NCBI RefSeq assembly: GCF_007992115.1
Contig: NZ_BJZQ01000016.1
Coordinates: 17,610 to 81,609, forward strand
Length of the DNA stretch: 64,000 nt
Source: Aeromicrobium flavum
Lineage (GTDB): Bacteria > Actinomycetota > Actinomycetes > Propionibacteriales > Nocardioidaceae
Direction: 5' to 3'
This document shows positions 35,399 to 44,586 of the stretch, piece by piece (position 1 is the stretch's first letter; the number at the start of each line of letters is the position of its first letter). The position numbers and the translations under genes are program-made. The notes beneath the pieces are model-generated. The model ran no database searches. It saw only the letters and a list, made by a program, of their open reading frames with translations, and was not told where the DNA came from.

Positions 35399-36105
35399 TG
35401 CGGGCGATGATCGATACGACGTTCGACGTCCGAGCAGATGCCGGAGGCAAGGATCCAGACACGTACAGCCGGACCTTGCGTGAGTACCACCGACTGCTGT
35501 GGAGCAAGCAGCTGCCCGATGGCCGGATGTTTACGCTCGACAGCACCGTTCACGGGGCGTACCTGCATCACGACGACGACCGCGGAGGACTCTGGCTCTC
35601 GAGCGACTCGATCATCCCGACGTACTCGACGTCGGCAGCGATGCGCTCGATCGTGAGCCAAACGGAGGCCGAGGAGACTCGTGAATTCGTGGATCTTGCG
35701 TACACGATCGGCGGGTTCATCATCTGGCCGGCACACCGAGTCGACGGAAGACAGACCCTGAACGGTGCGCGTGGGTTTCATCCCAGGATCAAGGACCGAA
35801 TGGACCTCACTCTCGAGTGCATCCGACGGCATTACGTCAGGCAGAGGAGCCCACTGGAGGCAACGCTCGCGAGGTACGGCGACTTCTTCGAGCTCTTCGG
35901 TGACTTTGAAGGCTACGTCGAGTTCTTCCTCCTTCAGGACCTGACCACCTCGAAGGGTGAGGTGCGGTTCTTCACGAGCTTCGAGGATTTCGTCACTCCG
36001 GCTCTTCCTTCGGATCTCGCCGCCTACCACTCGTATCGCCGGCAGAGCATGTCCTTCATCGCAGCCCGAAACGCTCGCATTCAGGCGTGGTCGGGTCTCT
36101 CGTGA
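35398..36105 (+). CDS. DUF6994-like protein, partner of the GIY-YIG gene
   Basis: 235 aa without signal peptide or TM. Phrases such as KDPDTYSRTLREYHRLLWSK, YLHHDDDRGGLWLSSDS and RIKDRMDLTLECIRRHY match what I recall of the uncharacterised DUF6994 family; the assignment is from memory and should be checked. It is rich in aromatic and charged residues. Base composition is lower in GC than the surrounding genes, like its partner. Translationally coupled to the GIY-YIG gene, so the two products probably act together. Confidence 0.65.
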   Translation: MRAMIDTTFDVRADAGGKDPDTYSRTLREYHRLLWSKQLPDGRMFTLDSTVHGAYLHHDDDRGGLWLSSDSIIPTYSTSAAMRSIVSQTEAEETREFVDLAYTIGGFIIWPAHRVDGRQTLNGARGFHPRIKDRMDLTLECIRRHYVRQRSPLEATLARYGDFFELFGDFEGYVEFFLLQDLTTSKGEVRFFTSFEDFVTPALPSDLAAYHSYRRQSMSFIAARNARIQAWSGLS

Positions 36106-36118
36106 CGCCATTGCGTTC

Positions 36119-36140
36119 GGCGCAGAGGGCTCTCTGCGCC
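36119..36140. terminator. terminator hairpin after the GIY-YIG pair
   Basis: GGCGCAGAG, loop GGCT, CTCTGCGCC: a perfect 9-bp stem starting 14 nt after the stop. Confidence 0.65.
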
Positions 36141-36240
36141 GTGGTCGCGATCGGCTGACGATCTCGGCGCCGGTGGTACGAAATCGCTCTGGCCCGTCTC
36201 TCCAGCGGTGACATCAACGGCTCAAGAGATGGAGAGAACC

Positions 36241-36885
36241 ATGCCCAAGTACCGAGCCACCACCACACCCCGGCCGAAGCGCCGGCTCATGCACACCCTG
36301 CTCCTGTCCTCCGCGCTCGCGATCGGCCTGCTCAGCGTCACGCCCAGCGCCCAGGCGCGTGAGCGGACGACGACCGATCCCGGCGGCGGCGCCACGAGTG
36401 CCTTCGACCTCTACAAGGTGAAGGTCGTCAACAACGCCAGGGGCGTCCGGATCACCGTACGGATGCGCCCCGTCGACTGGGAGGCGTCGACCACCCCCGT
36501 GGGCGAGTTCCGCCTGCTCCTCGACACGAAGGCGTCGTCGCGCGGCGCCGAGTTCGCCGACGAGTTCGGCATCCCGGGCGACGGCGGGTTCCGTGCGCTC
36601 AAGGGCTCCGTCAAGCACCGCCGCAGCTGGGAGACCTACCCGTTCCCGGGCAAGTGCGGCAAAACCGTACGCGAGCGGTGGGACCTCGAGTCCGGCAAGG
36701 TCGTCGTCCACATCAAGCCGAAGAAGGGGTGCCTCTACCACCCGAAGAAGGTCCGCGTGAACGTGCGGACCATCCAGTCCGGCTACATCGACGAGGACGG
36801 GTACGTGGAGTACACGCCGTCCCGCGTCGACCACCTGCCGTACAAGGGCAAGTTCACGCCGTGGGTGAAGTACTCGCGGTACTGA
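36241..36885 (+). CDS. secreted protein of unknown function
   Basis: 214 aa. Sec signal: basic N-terminus (RPKRR), hydrophobic HTLLLSSALAIGLLSVTPS and cleavage after SAQA. The mature part is beta-rich with alternating hydrophobic residues (VVNNARGVRITVRMRPVD), two Cys (GKCGKTV and KKGCLYH) and many basic/aromatic residues. ATG 36241 is preferred because GGAGAGAACC is directly upstream. A terminator hairpin follows. The fold resembles calcium/adhesion-like beta sandwiches only in general pattern; no function is assigned. Confidence 0.7.
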   Translation: MPKYRATTTPRPKRRLMHTLLLSSALAIGLLSVTPSAQARERTTTDPGGGATSAFDLYKVKVVNNARGVRITVRMRPVDWEASTTPVGEFRLLLDTKASSRGAEFADEFGIPGDGGFRALKGSVKHRRSWETYPFPGKCGKTVRERWDLESGKVVVHIKPKKGCLYHPKKVRVNVRTIQSGYIDEDGYVEYTPSRVDHLPYKGKFTPWVKYSRY

Positions 36886-36897
36886 CAGCGATCAGAG

Positions 36898-36931
36898 CGA
36901 GGGGTCCGGCCGGTGCAGGCCGGGCCCCTCG
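36898..36931. terminator. terminator hairpin
   Basis: CGAGGGGTCCGGCC and GGCCGGGCCCCTCG pair at 13 of 14 positions around GGTGCA, followed by TTCGT. It lies between convergent genes. Confidence 0.7.
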
Positions 36932-36955
36932 TTCGTCGGACCGACCGGGTTTCCC

Positions 36956-37747
36956 TCAGCGCTCCGACAACGGCTTGGGGTCGTTGCCAGGCATGCCGGC
37001 GAAGGCCTGGATGATGTCGAGCCAGTGGTCGGCGGCGGGGCCCTCGGCGGTGACATCGACGTCGGAGCGGTGGCGGCGGCGGGTGGCCAGCAGGGCGAAG
37101 TCCCAGCCGTCGCCGGTGACGCGCTCGGGCGAGTCCGCGGGGCCCCAGGTCCACAGCTCGCCGGACGGGCCGGTCAGCTCGACGCGCGGCTGCACGTCGG
37201 GCGCCTCCTCACCGCGCATCATGTGGGTGAACGCGAAGGTGCGGACGCCGATGTGGCACACGTGCTTGGCGCGGTCGGTGCGCGGGACCGAGATGCCGAG
37301 CGCCTCGGCGACGTCGTGGGCGTGGGCCCAGGTCTCCATCAGGCGGGCGGTGACCATCGAGACGGGGCTCATCGGCGGGCCGAACCATGGGATCTTGTTG
37401 CCGTCCGGCACGGCGCGCAGCGCCTCGACGAGGTCCGATCGACCTTGCCGCCAGGCGGGCAGCAGCGACTCCGGCGGCTCCTGGGCCAGCTCGTCGGTGG
37501 CCTGGTCGATGTAGCCCTCGGGGTTCTCGAGCGCCTTCATGATCAGCGCGTCGAACGCTTCCTTGTCGTTGATCGCGTAGGTCGAGGTGACGTCGGTCCA
37601 GTGCAGGTGCGCCACCTGGTGCGCGACGGTCCAGCCCTCGGGCGTGGTGACGGTGCCCCACTGGTCGGGGGTCAGGCCGGCGACCCAGCCGTCCAGCTGC
37701 AGCGACTCGGCGGCCAGGTCGTCAAGGACGGTGTCAAGAGTGCTCAT
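36956..37747 (-). CDS. TIGR03084-type metal-binding protein (MDMPI/DinB fold)
   Basis: 263 aa. GWVAGLTPDQWGTVTTPEGW and HQVAHLHWTD form the first helices with the metal His pair. MVTARLMETWAHAHDVAEALG holds the second metal motif. A C-terminal beta domain follows. It is distinct from the MDMPI protein at 1331 but has the same fold. It overlaps tetR by 4 bp and is probably a target of the same repressor as the atuA operon, suggesting a thiol-dependent step or detoxification in that pathway (inference). Confidence 0.8.
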   Translation of the reverse strand: MSTLDTVLDDLAAESLQLDGWVAGLTPDQWGTVTTPEGWTVAHQVAHLHWTDVTSTYAINDKEAFDALIMKALENPEGYIDQATDELAQEPPESLLPAWRQGRSDLVEALRAVPDGNKIPWFGPPMSPVSMVTARLMETWAHAHDVAEALGISVPRTDRAKHVCHIGVRTFAFTHMMRGEEAPDVQPRVELTGPSGELWTWGPADSPERVTGDGWDFALLATRRRHRSDVDVTAEGPAADHWLDIIQAFAGMPGNDPKPLSER

Positions 37748-38346
37748 CGTTCCAGTTCTCGGTCGAGGGTTTCGGCCCAGGCATCGAGGATCGAGGCCCG
37801 GCGTCGGGAGTCATCGGTCAGGGTCGCGGCAAGACCGAGGCCGCGCAGGAGGTCGAGGGTGGCCTGCACCAACTGGCGGTTGCGGCCGCGCGACTGGTCG
37901 ACCTGCAACAGCTCGACGGCGCGGGCGTGGGTCTCGCGGCCCACCCGTCGCTCGAACGGGGCGACCTTCGCCTGCAGGTCGGGGTCGGTGCGCGCGGCGC
38001 CCCACAGCTCGAGGGCGGCCAGGAACACCGGCGAGGTGAACTGCCCGGCGAGCATGTCGAGCACCACCCGGGTGCGTCCCTGCTCGGGCAACTCCTCGGC
38101 GTCGACCGCCAATTCCTCGCGGCGACGTTCGGCGATGTACTCCACGGCGGCGACGACGAGGTCCTGCTTGCTGGGGAAGTGGTGCAGCTGCGCGCCACGG
38201 CTGACGCCGGCGCGCTGGCTGACCACCGTGGTCGAGGTGCCGGCCCAGCCGAACTCGACGAGGCAGTCGACTGTGGCCTCGAGGAGGCGCTGCCGCATGA
38301 GCCGCGTGCGCTCGGGCTGCGGCGTCCTCGTGGGGCTGTCGGTCAC
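37744..38346 (-). CDS. TetR-family transcriptional regulator
   Basis: 200 aa. The N-terminal helix-turn-helix is TSTTVVSQRAGVSRGAQLHH with the usual FPSKQDLVVAAVEY after it; a ligand-binding helical domain follows. Start GTG 38346 is set by a CATGCT -10 box 6 nt upstream. The promoter contains the same CAGGCTTGACTGT block as the atuA promoter 5.2 kb away, so autoregulation plus control of the atuA operon is the likely role. Cotranscribed with the TIGR03084 gene. Confidence 0.85.
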   Translation of the reverse strand: MTDSPTRTPQPERTRLMRQRLLEATVDCLVEFGWAGTSTTVVSQRAGVSRGAQLHHFPSKQDLVVAAVEYIAERRREELAVDAEELPEQGRTRVVLDMLAGQFTSPVFLAALELWGAARTDPDLQAKVAPFERRVGRETHARAVELLQVDQSRGRNRQLVQATLDLLRGLGLAATLTDDSRRRASILDAWAETLDRELER

Positions 38347-38352
38347 CGGGCC

Positions 38353-38390
38353 AGCATGATCGACATCCGCACTTACAGTCAAGCCTGTCG
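38353..38390 (-). promoter_or_regulatory. tetR promoter with shared operator (O2)
   Basis: Reverse strand: -35 TTGACT (38377-38382), 18-nt spacer, -10 CATGCT (38353-38358), 6 nt, GTG 38346. The plus-strand ACAGTCAAGCCTGT (38375-38388) has 4-bp palindromic ends and matches O1 over 13 bp. Confidence 0.7.
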
Positions 38391-38527
38391 GTTTTTACGG
38401 ATGCATTCGATGCAGAAGTAGTTCCGAGTGATGGTTGTGATGGAAAAGGTGTCGTGGGACCGGGGCCATCCCTAGGGTTTCACTGGCCGAGCCGCCGCTC
38501 GCCCTGCCCCGATGAGAGTGAATCCCG

Positions 38528-41500
38528 ATGCTGAAGCGCGTCACCTCCCTCGCGACGAGCGGAGCCCTCGCGATTGCCACCGCGGTCGCCCTGCTCCCCG
38601 CGAGCGCCCACGCCGCACCCGAGACCTACACCGGACACGTGCAGGTGATCGTCGGTGACACCATCGTCGGCTGCGCCGCTGAGGATTCCCGCTACCCCTA
38701 CGCCGGGTACACGACCGATCCCTCCCTCGCCTACGACGTAACGATCGGCGAAGGTGCTCACCAGGAGCTCGTGCTCGGGAACGATCCGACGCAGCGCCTG
38801 GGCAGCTTCAGCCCCTACATGCAGCAGGGAGTTTCGTCCTCCTACACCTTCCTGCGCCCGGTGGCGCCCGGCGGCGGCGACCAGACCGCCCTGTGGACCA
38901 TCGATCCGGCGACGCGGGTGCTCTCGGCGACCTGGACGTGGCCCGACACGTCCACAAAACGCCTCCACTCGTGGAGTTACGACACCGGAGGCACCGGAGG
39001 CACCCGGTACGTCGGCCTGGCCGTGAACGTCGCGGACTTCAGCAGAGCGCACTCGGGCCCGCGGGGGGTGGCAGCCACGTTCCGCATCGGAAGCACCTGC
39101 TCGGGTCCCGTCGTGCCTGACGTCTCGCAAGCGATCACCTTCACCTCCACCGCTCCCACCACCGCGCACCCGGGCCAGACCTACACGGTCGCGGCCACGG
39201 GCGGCGCCTCCGGCAACGCCGTGACGTTCTCCTCGGCGACCGAGGAGAACTGCACGGTCAACGGCACCACCGTCACGTTCGGCAAGCCCGGCACCTGCAC
39301 GATCACGGCCGATCAGGCCGCGGCGCCGGGCTACGCCGCCGCACCCAAGGCCACGCAGGACATCACCGTCAGCGCCATCGCGACCTCCGTCGAGCTCACC
39401 CTCGACCCGGAGAGCAAGTTCGACGGCCAGACGTCCACCGCCACCGCCGACATCACCGTCTCGACCGGCTCAGCGACCGCAGCCGGTGGTGTCGTCCAGT
39501 TCGCGGTCGGCGGCACCCTCGTCGGCTTCGCCACCATCGATGCACGCGGTCGCGCCATCTTCTCCGGGCTCGTCGTCCCGATCGGCACGTACAACGTCAC
39601 CGCCACGTACATCCCGTCCAACCCCTCCTACGCGGGATCCACGGACACCGCGACCCTGACGGTGAAGGCCCCGGCATCGCAGGAGATCACCTTCACCTCC
39701 TCCGCACCCACGCCCGCCCACCCGGGCCAGACGTACGACGTCGAGGCCACCGGCGGCGCGTCGGCGAACCCGGTCATCTTCTCCTCGGCCACCGCGGAGG
39801 TCTGTGACGTCGACGACGCCACCGTCACCTTCACGAAGCCGGGCACCTGCACGATCCGGGCGAACCAGGCCGGATCCACGGGCCACACCGCTGCGCCCAC
39901 CGCCTCCCAGGACATCACCGTCTCCGCGATCCCGAGCGCCGTCAAGCTCACCCTCGACCCGACGAGCATGTTCGACGGCCAGGTCGCCACGGCCACCGCC
40001 GACGTCACCGTGACGACCGGCTCACTGACCGCCGCCGGCGGCACCGTGCAGTTCGCGGTCGACGGCGACGCCGTCGGCGCGCCCGTCGCGATCGACGCCG
40101 ACGGCCGCGCCGCCAGCTCCGAGATCGAGCGTGCCGTCGGCATGCACGACGTCACCGCCACCTACACCCCGGCGAACGCGAACTACGTCGGGTCCACCGA
40201 CACCGCGACCCTGACGGTCAAGGCGAAGTCCCCGCAGGAGATCACCTTCACGTCCTCCGCGCCCAAGCCCGGATACCCGACCGACTCGTATGAGGTCGAG
40301 GCCATCGGCGGCGGCTCCGGGAAGCCGGTCACGTTCTCCTCGGCCACCGAGGAGGTCTGTGACGTCGACGACGCCACCGTCATCTTCACGAAGCCGGGCA
40401 CCTGCACGATCGAGGCGAACCAGGCCGGGGGCGTCGGTCACTTCGCCGCTCCGACCGCCACGCAGGACATCACCGTCAGCGCGATCCCCAGCGCCGTGGA
40501 GCTCACGCTCCACCCGAAGAGCATGTTCGACGGCGAGGCCTCCACGGCCACCGCCGACGTCTCCGTCACCGCCGGCTCGCTGACCGCCGCCGGCGGCACC
40601 GTCCAGTTCGCGGTCGACGGCGACGACGTCGGCTCCCCCGTCGCGATCGACGCCGACGGCCGCGCGACGAGCCCCGCGCTCGCGCGCACCGTCGGCTCGT
40701 TCGACGTCACCGCCACGTACGCCCCGGCGAACGCGAACTACACCGGGTCCACCGACACGGCGACCCTGACGGTCACGGCCAGGACTCCGCAGAGGATCAT
40801 CTTCGTCTCGTCCCCGCCCAGGCCCGCCCACCCGGGCCAGATCCACCGGGTCGCGGCCACCGGTGGCTCGTCCACGAAGCCGGTCACCTACTCCTCGGCC
40901 ACCCCGGACGTCTGTGAGATCACCGGAGACTCCGTCACCTTCACCATGCCGGGCACCTGCACCATCGAGGCGAACCAGGCCGGCACCGCCGGCTACTCCG
41001 CCGCTCCGACGGTGATGCAGGACGTCACGGTCACCGCGATCCCCACCGCCGTCGCCCTCTCCCTCGACGCCACGACGGTCTTCGACGGTCAGAACGCCTC
41101 GGCGACCGCCGTCGTCACCGCCACGTCGGGATCGGTGAAGGCCGCCGCGGGCTCGATCCAGTTCGCGGTCGACGGCACGAAGGTCGGCTCGCCCGTCGCC
41201 GTCGGAGCAGACGGTCGCGCCGTCAGCCCCGACCTGGGAGGCGCGGTCGGCAGCCACGACGTCACCGCCGCCTACGTCCCGGCGAACACGAACTACACAG
41301 GCTCCACCGACACGGCGACCCTCACCGTGAAGGCCAAGGCAACGCAGGAGATCAGGTTCACCTCGCCCGCACCCAAGCCCGCCCACCCGGGCATGACCTA
41401 CACGGTCGCGGCCACCGGCGGTGAGTCCGGCAAGCCGGTCACCTTCTTCTCGACCACCGAGAAGGTCTGTGAGATCGACGGAGCCTCCGTCACGTTCACC

Positions 41501-43423
41501 ACGCCGGGCACCTGCACGATCGAGGCGAACCAGGCCGGAGCCACCGGCCACGCCGCCGCCCCGACCGCCACCCAGGACGTCACCGTCAGCGCCATCCCCA
41601 GCGCCGTCGCCCTGTCCCTGGACCTCGACACGGTCTTCAACGGGCAGGTCGCCACGGCCACCGCTGACGTCACCGTCACCTCGGGATCGCTGGAGGCCGC
41701 CGGCGGCTCGGTCCAGTTCGCGGTCGACGGCGACGCGGTCGGCTCCCCGCGCATCATCGATGCCGACGGCCGCGCCACCAGCCCGGAGCTCGAGGGCGCC
41801 GTCGGCACGCATGACGTCACCGCCACCTACGTCCCGGCGAACTCGAACTACGCGGGCTCCCGGGGCACCACGCCCCTCACCGTCACGGCCAAGGCGCCGC
41901 AGGCCATCACGTTCACGTCCTCCGCTCCCAGCCCGGCGTACCCGGGCAGGACCTACCCGGTCGCGGCCGTCGGTGGTGCTTCCGGCCAGCCGGTGAAGCT
42001 CGTCTCGACCACGGCCGACCACTGCACGACCGACGGCACCACCGTCACCTTCGGCAAGCCCGGCACCTGCACGATCGAGGCCACCCAGGCCGGCACCACC
42101 GGCTTCTCGGCGGCGCCCGCGGTCTCGCAGCGCGTCACGGTCTCCGCGATCCCCAGCACCGTGGCCGTGAAGCTCGGGCTGCCCTCGGTGGTCACGGGTC
42201 AGCGCACGACGGCCACCGCCGACGTCACCGTCCCGGCCGGGTCGATCTCCGCCGCCGGCGGGACGGTCCAGTTCGCCGTCGACGGCACGAAGGTCGGCTC
42301 GCCGGTCGCGGTCCGCGCCGGCGGCCGCGCCGTCAGCCCCGAGCTCGGCGGCACCGTCGGCACGCACCGGGTCACCGCGACCTACGTCCCGACGGACGGC
42401 ACGCGCTACGCCGGCTCGAGCACCACGGCGGCGTTGATCGTCGTCGCCGCCGGCACCACGACGAAGGTCTCGGTCTCGGCCTCCGCGCTCACGGCCACGG
42501 TCGCTCCGATCGCTCCGGGCGCCGGGACGCCGACCGGTGAGGTCACGTTCCACGTCGACGGCAAGAAGGTCGGCGCCGCCACGCTGAAGGACGGCTCGGC
42601 GAAGCTCACGCACGCCGTCCCGACCGACACGACCCACGCGGTCTCGGCCGAGTACACGGGCGACGCCGGATTCACGGCCTCGTCGGCCTCGACGTCCCGG
42701 TCGAACCCGAGCATCACCGCCAAGGTCAGCTCGGCACAGAAGTCGCGCAACGGCTGGTTCCGCACCCCGGTGACGGTCTCGTTCACGTGCGACGCCAAGG
42801 GCGCCGAGCTGGTCACCGCCTGCCCGAAGCCCGTCACGGTGAGCAAGCAGGGCGCCAGCAGCGTCACCCGCACCGTCCGCACGGCCGACGGCGGCATCGC
42901 GACCGCGACCGCCGGCGTCAAGGTCGACAGCACCAAGCCGCGCGTCTCCCTCAAGGGCGTCAAGGCCGGCCGTCGCTACTTCGACGCGCCGAAGCCGCGC
43001 TGCACCGTCAAGGACACGGGGTCGGGCGCGCAGACCTGCAAGGTCACGACCCAGCGTCGCGGCAGCAGGGTCGTCGTCACGGCGAAGGCCACCGACGCGG
43101 CCGGCAACGTGAGCACCAAGCGCGTGTCGTACCGCCTCGCGAGCTTCACGATCCGGGGCGCGAAGAAGGTGGGCAACACCTACCGCGTGAAGCACGGCCG
43201 GACGTACACGCTCCAAGTCCGCGGCACGAAGGCCCGTTACGTCTACGCGACGCCCGCCCCGGGCAGGCCGCATCGTGGTTCGGTGCCCTTCAAGAAGGCG
43301 GGCAGGAACACCTGGACGCTGGGCGTGACGATGTCGATGACCACGCGCGGGACCCGCTCGTGGAACCTCGGCTACACCCAGAACGGCAAGCTGCACATCG
43401 TCAAGGTGAAGGTCACGGGCTGA
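38528..43423 (+). CDS. large secreted Ig-like repeat protein
   Basis: 1631 aa. Signal peptide: LKRV, hydrophobic stretch, cleavage after SAHA. A unique N-terminal domain runs to about residue 200. Six tandem repeats of 184-185 residues (201-1309) follow, then one more Ig-like domain and a C-terminal basic region with Cys pairs (FTCDAKGAELVTACPK; CTVKDTGSGAQTCK) ending KLHIVKVKVTG. Each repeat joins a Cys-containing segment (VTFxKPGTCTI) with an Ig-like domain (FAVDG..VGSP, GSTDTATLTV). No LPxTG sorting signal or TM anchor, so it is probably released or loosely bound; adhesion or cell-wall function is inferred. A TAGGGT -10-like box lies at 38473. Convergent with the esterase gene with one base between stops. 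Confidence 0.85.
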   Translation: MLKRVTSLATSGALAIATAVALLPASAHAAPETYTGHVQVIVGDTIVGCAAEDSRYPYAGYTTDPSLAYDVTIGEGAHQELVLGNDPTQRLGSFSPYMQQGVSSSYTFLRPVAPGGGDQTALWTIDPATRVLSATWTWPDTSTKRLHSWSYDTGGTGGTRYVGLAVNVADFSRAHSGPRGVAATFRIGSTCSGPVVPDVSQAITFTSTAPTTAHPGQTYTVAATGGASGNAVTFSSATEENCTVNGTTVTFGKPGTCTITADQAAAPGYAAAPKATQDITVSAIATSVELTLDPESKFDGQTSTATADITVSTGSATAAGGVVQFAVGGTLVGFATIDARGRAIFSGLVVPIGTYNVTATYIPSNPSYAGSTDTATLTVKAPASQEITFTSSAPTPAHPGQTYDVEATGGASANPVIFSSATAEVCDVDDATVTFTKPGTCTIRANQAGSTGHTAAPTASQDITVSAIPSAVKLTLDPTSMFDGQVATATADVTVTTGSLTAAGGTVQFAVDGDAVGAPVAIDADGRAASSEIERAVGMHDVTATYTPANANYVGSTDTATLTVKAKSPQEITFTSSAPKPGYPTDSYEVEAIGGGSGKPVTFSSATEEVCDVDDATVIFTKPGTCTIEANQAGGVGHFAAPTATQDITVSAIPSAVELTLHPKSMFDGEASTATADVSVTAGSLTAAGGTVQFAVDGDDVGSPVAIDADGRATSPALARTVGSFDVTATYAPANANYTGSTDTATLTVTARTPQRIIFVSSPPRPAHPGQIHRVAATGGSSTKPVTYSSATPDVCEITGDSVTFTMPGTCTIEANQAGTAGYSAAPTVMQDVTVTAIPTAVALSLDATTVFDGQNASATAVVTATSGSVKAAAGSIQFAVDGTKVGSPVAVGADGRAVSPDLGGAVGSHDVTAAYVPANTNYTGSTDTATLTVKAKATQEIRFTSPAPKPAHPGMTYTVAATGGESGKPVTFFSTTEKVCEIDGASVTFTTPGTCTIEANQAGATGHAAAPTATQDVTVSAIPSAVALSLDLDTVFNGQVATATADVTVTSGSLEAAGGSVQFAVDGDAVGSPRIIDADGRATSPELEGAVGTHDVTATYVPANSNYAGSRGTTPLTVTAKAPQAITFTSSAPSPAYPGRTYPVAAVGGASGQPVKLVSTTADHCTTDGTTVTFGKPGTCTIEATQAGTTGFSAAPAVSQRVTVSAIPSTVAVKLGLPSVVTGQRTTATADVTVPAGSISAAGGTVQFAVDGTKVGSPVAVRAGGRAVSPELGGTVGTHRVTATYVPTDGTRYAGSSTTAALIVVAAGTTTKVSVSASALTATVAPIAPGAGTPTGEVTFHVDGKKVGAATLKDGSAKLTHAVPTDTTHAVSAEYTGDAGFTASSASTSRSNPSITAKVSSAQKSRNGWFRTPVTVSFTCDAKGAELVTACPKPVTVSKQGASSVTRTVRTADGGIATATAGVKVDSTKPRVSLKGVKAGRRYFDAPKPRCTVKDTGSGAQTCKVTTQRRGSRVVVTAKATDAAGNVSTKRVSYRLASFTIRGAKKVGNTYRVKHGRTYTLQVRGTKARYVYATPAPGRPHRGSVPFKKAGRNTWTLGVTMSMTTRGTRSWNLGYTQNGKLHIVKVKVTG
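39128..42454 (+). repeat. six tandem 552-555 bp coding repeats
   Basis: Repeat starts (Gln codon of the Q-x-I-x-F motif) are at 39128, 39680, 40235, 40790, 41345 and 41900: spacing 552, then 555 four times. Divergence between units is mostly silent or conservative, and the regular period suggests expansion by unequal recombination. Confidence 0.85.
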
Positions 43424-43424
43424 C

Positions 43425-44489
43425 CTAGTCCGCGAGCTCGCCCTCGAGCAGGTCGGGCTGAGCCCCCGCGTCGTCGACCTCGACGGCCGGGGGCTCTCCA
43501 ATGTGACGGAGGGCGAACTCGACGGCCAGCTCGATCGCCAGGTCGGCGTCCGGCAGGTAGCCGGCCATGATCGGGAAGGCGTGCACCTGACCGCGCCACA
43601 GGTGGACGTCGACCTCGACGCCCTTGTCGTCGAGCAGCAGCGCGAACGCCTCCACCTCGGGCCGCAGGAACTCGTCCTCGACGGCCACCAGATGCGTCGG
43701 CGAGGTGATGTAGGCGGTCGCGTGCAGCGGGTCGGCGAAGCCCTCGATGATCGCGTCGTCGGCCAGCCACAGCCGGCGCAGCGCGGCGACCCGCGCGATC
43801 GGCAGCACCGCCTCGCGCACCTTGTCGACGCGCACCACGTTCTTGTCCTGGCGGTCGGGCTCGAGGCTGAGCAGCGGCGAGAAGGCCAGCAGCGCGGCCG
43901 GCGCGGGCAGGCCGCGGCGGCGGGCCAGCTCGGCCACCTTCATCGTCAGGTAGCCGCCGGCCGAGTCGCCCGCCACGACCACCTTCGCGGGGTTGCCGGC
44001 CCGCTCGAGCACGCCTGCGTACGCGTTGATCGCGTCCTGCACCGAGTCGGCGACCGGGTGGTCGGGCAGCTGGCGGTAGTCGATCGCGTAGATCGTGCCG
44101 CCGGTGGCGCGGACCATCGCCTCGAGCATCGAGCGGTAGGAGTGGACACTGCCGGTGAAGAAGCCGCCGCCGTGCAGGTAGAGCAGGTGCAACCCGGTCG
44201 TCGGTCCGTCCCCCGGCGTCAGCACCTCGCCCGGGACCCCGCCGATCTCGCCCACCTCGGCCGCGATGTCGGGCGACCCGCCGCGGTTGACCACGGCGGA
44301 GAACCGCTGGAGGCGCCGGAACGTGCGCTCGTGCACCGGAGCGAGGCGCAGCAGCGGCTTCACCGTCATCCGCGCGCCGCGGCCCACCATCCGGGCGAGC
44401 GGGGTGGGATCGTCGTGGAGGGTGGCAGCGGCGTGCACGGCACGCATCGGACGGCGCCGTCCGCGGCTGGAATCCGAGCGCATGGCCAC
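43425..44489 (-). CDS. alpha/beta hydrolase, HSL-family esterase
   Basis: 354 aa. The oxyanion motif YLHGGGFFTGS, nucleophile in VAGDSAGGYL, and the later acid and His (VAVEDEFLRPE; RGQVHAFPIMAG) fit the hormone-sensitive-lipase family. No signal peptide, so cytoplasmic; probably hydrolyses short acyl esters. The GTG start is backed by a TAGGGT -10 box 6 nt upstream; ATG two codons later is the alternative. Divergent from the phosphofructokinase gene. Confidence 0.85.
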   Translation of the reverse strand: MAMRSDSSRGRRRPMRAVHAAATLHDDPTPLARMVGRGARMTVKPLLRLAPVHERTFRRLQRFSAVVNRGGSPDIAAEVGEIGGVPGEVLTPGDGPTTGLHLLYLHGGGFFTGSVHSYRSMLEAMVRATGGTIYAIDYRQLPDHPVADSVQDAINAYAGVLERAGNPAKVVVAGDSAGGYLTMKVAELARRRGLPAPAALLAFSPLLSLEPDRQDKNVVRVDKVREAVLPIARVAALRRLWLADDAIIEGFADPLHATAYITSPTHLVAVEDEFLRPEVEAFALLLDDKGVEVDVHLWRGQVHAFPIMAGYLPDADLAIELAVEFALRHIGEPPAVEVDDAGAQPDLLEGELAD

Positions 44490-44495
44490 GCCCCC

Positions 44496-44501
44496 ACCCT
44501 A
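44496..44501 (-). promoter_or_regulatory. -10 box of leaderless esterase promoter
   Basis: TAGGGT on the reverse strand, 6 nt before GTG 44489. Confidence 0.6.
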
Positions 44502-44574
44502 CGGTCAGGTTCCGCACCGCGCCCGGACGTCGGGGGTGATCCTCGCGATCTACCGCCGTGCGATCACGCTCCGA

Positions 44575-44580
44575 TAGCCT
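44575..44580 (+). promoter_or_regulatory. -10 box of leaderless phosphofructokinase promoter
   Basis: TAGCCT, 6 nt, GTG at 44587. Confidence 0.6.
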
Positions 44581-44586
44581 GAAGCG

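Noticed and set aside
40022..43501. Very long open frame antisense to the Ig-repeat gene
   Set aside because: It exists because of GC-rich codon structure and the repeats; it has Arg/Gly/Asp-rich low-complexity translation and no domain, while the plus strand has signal peptide and Ig motifs.
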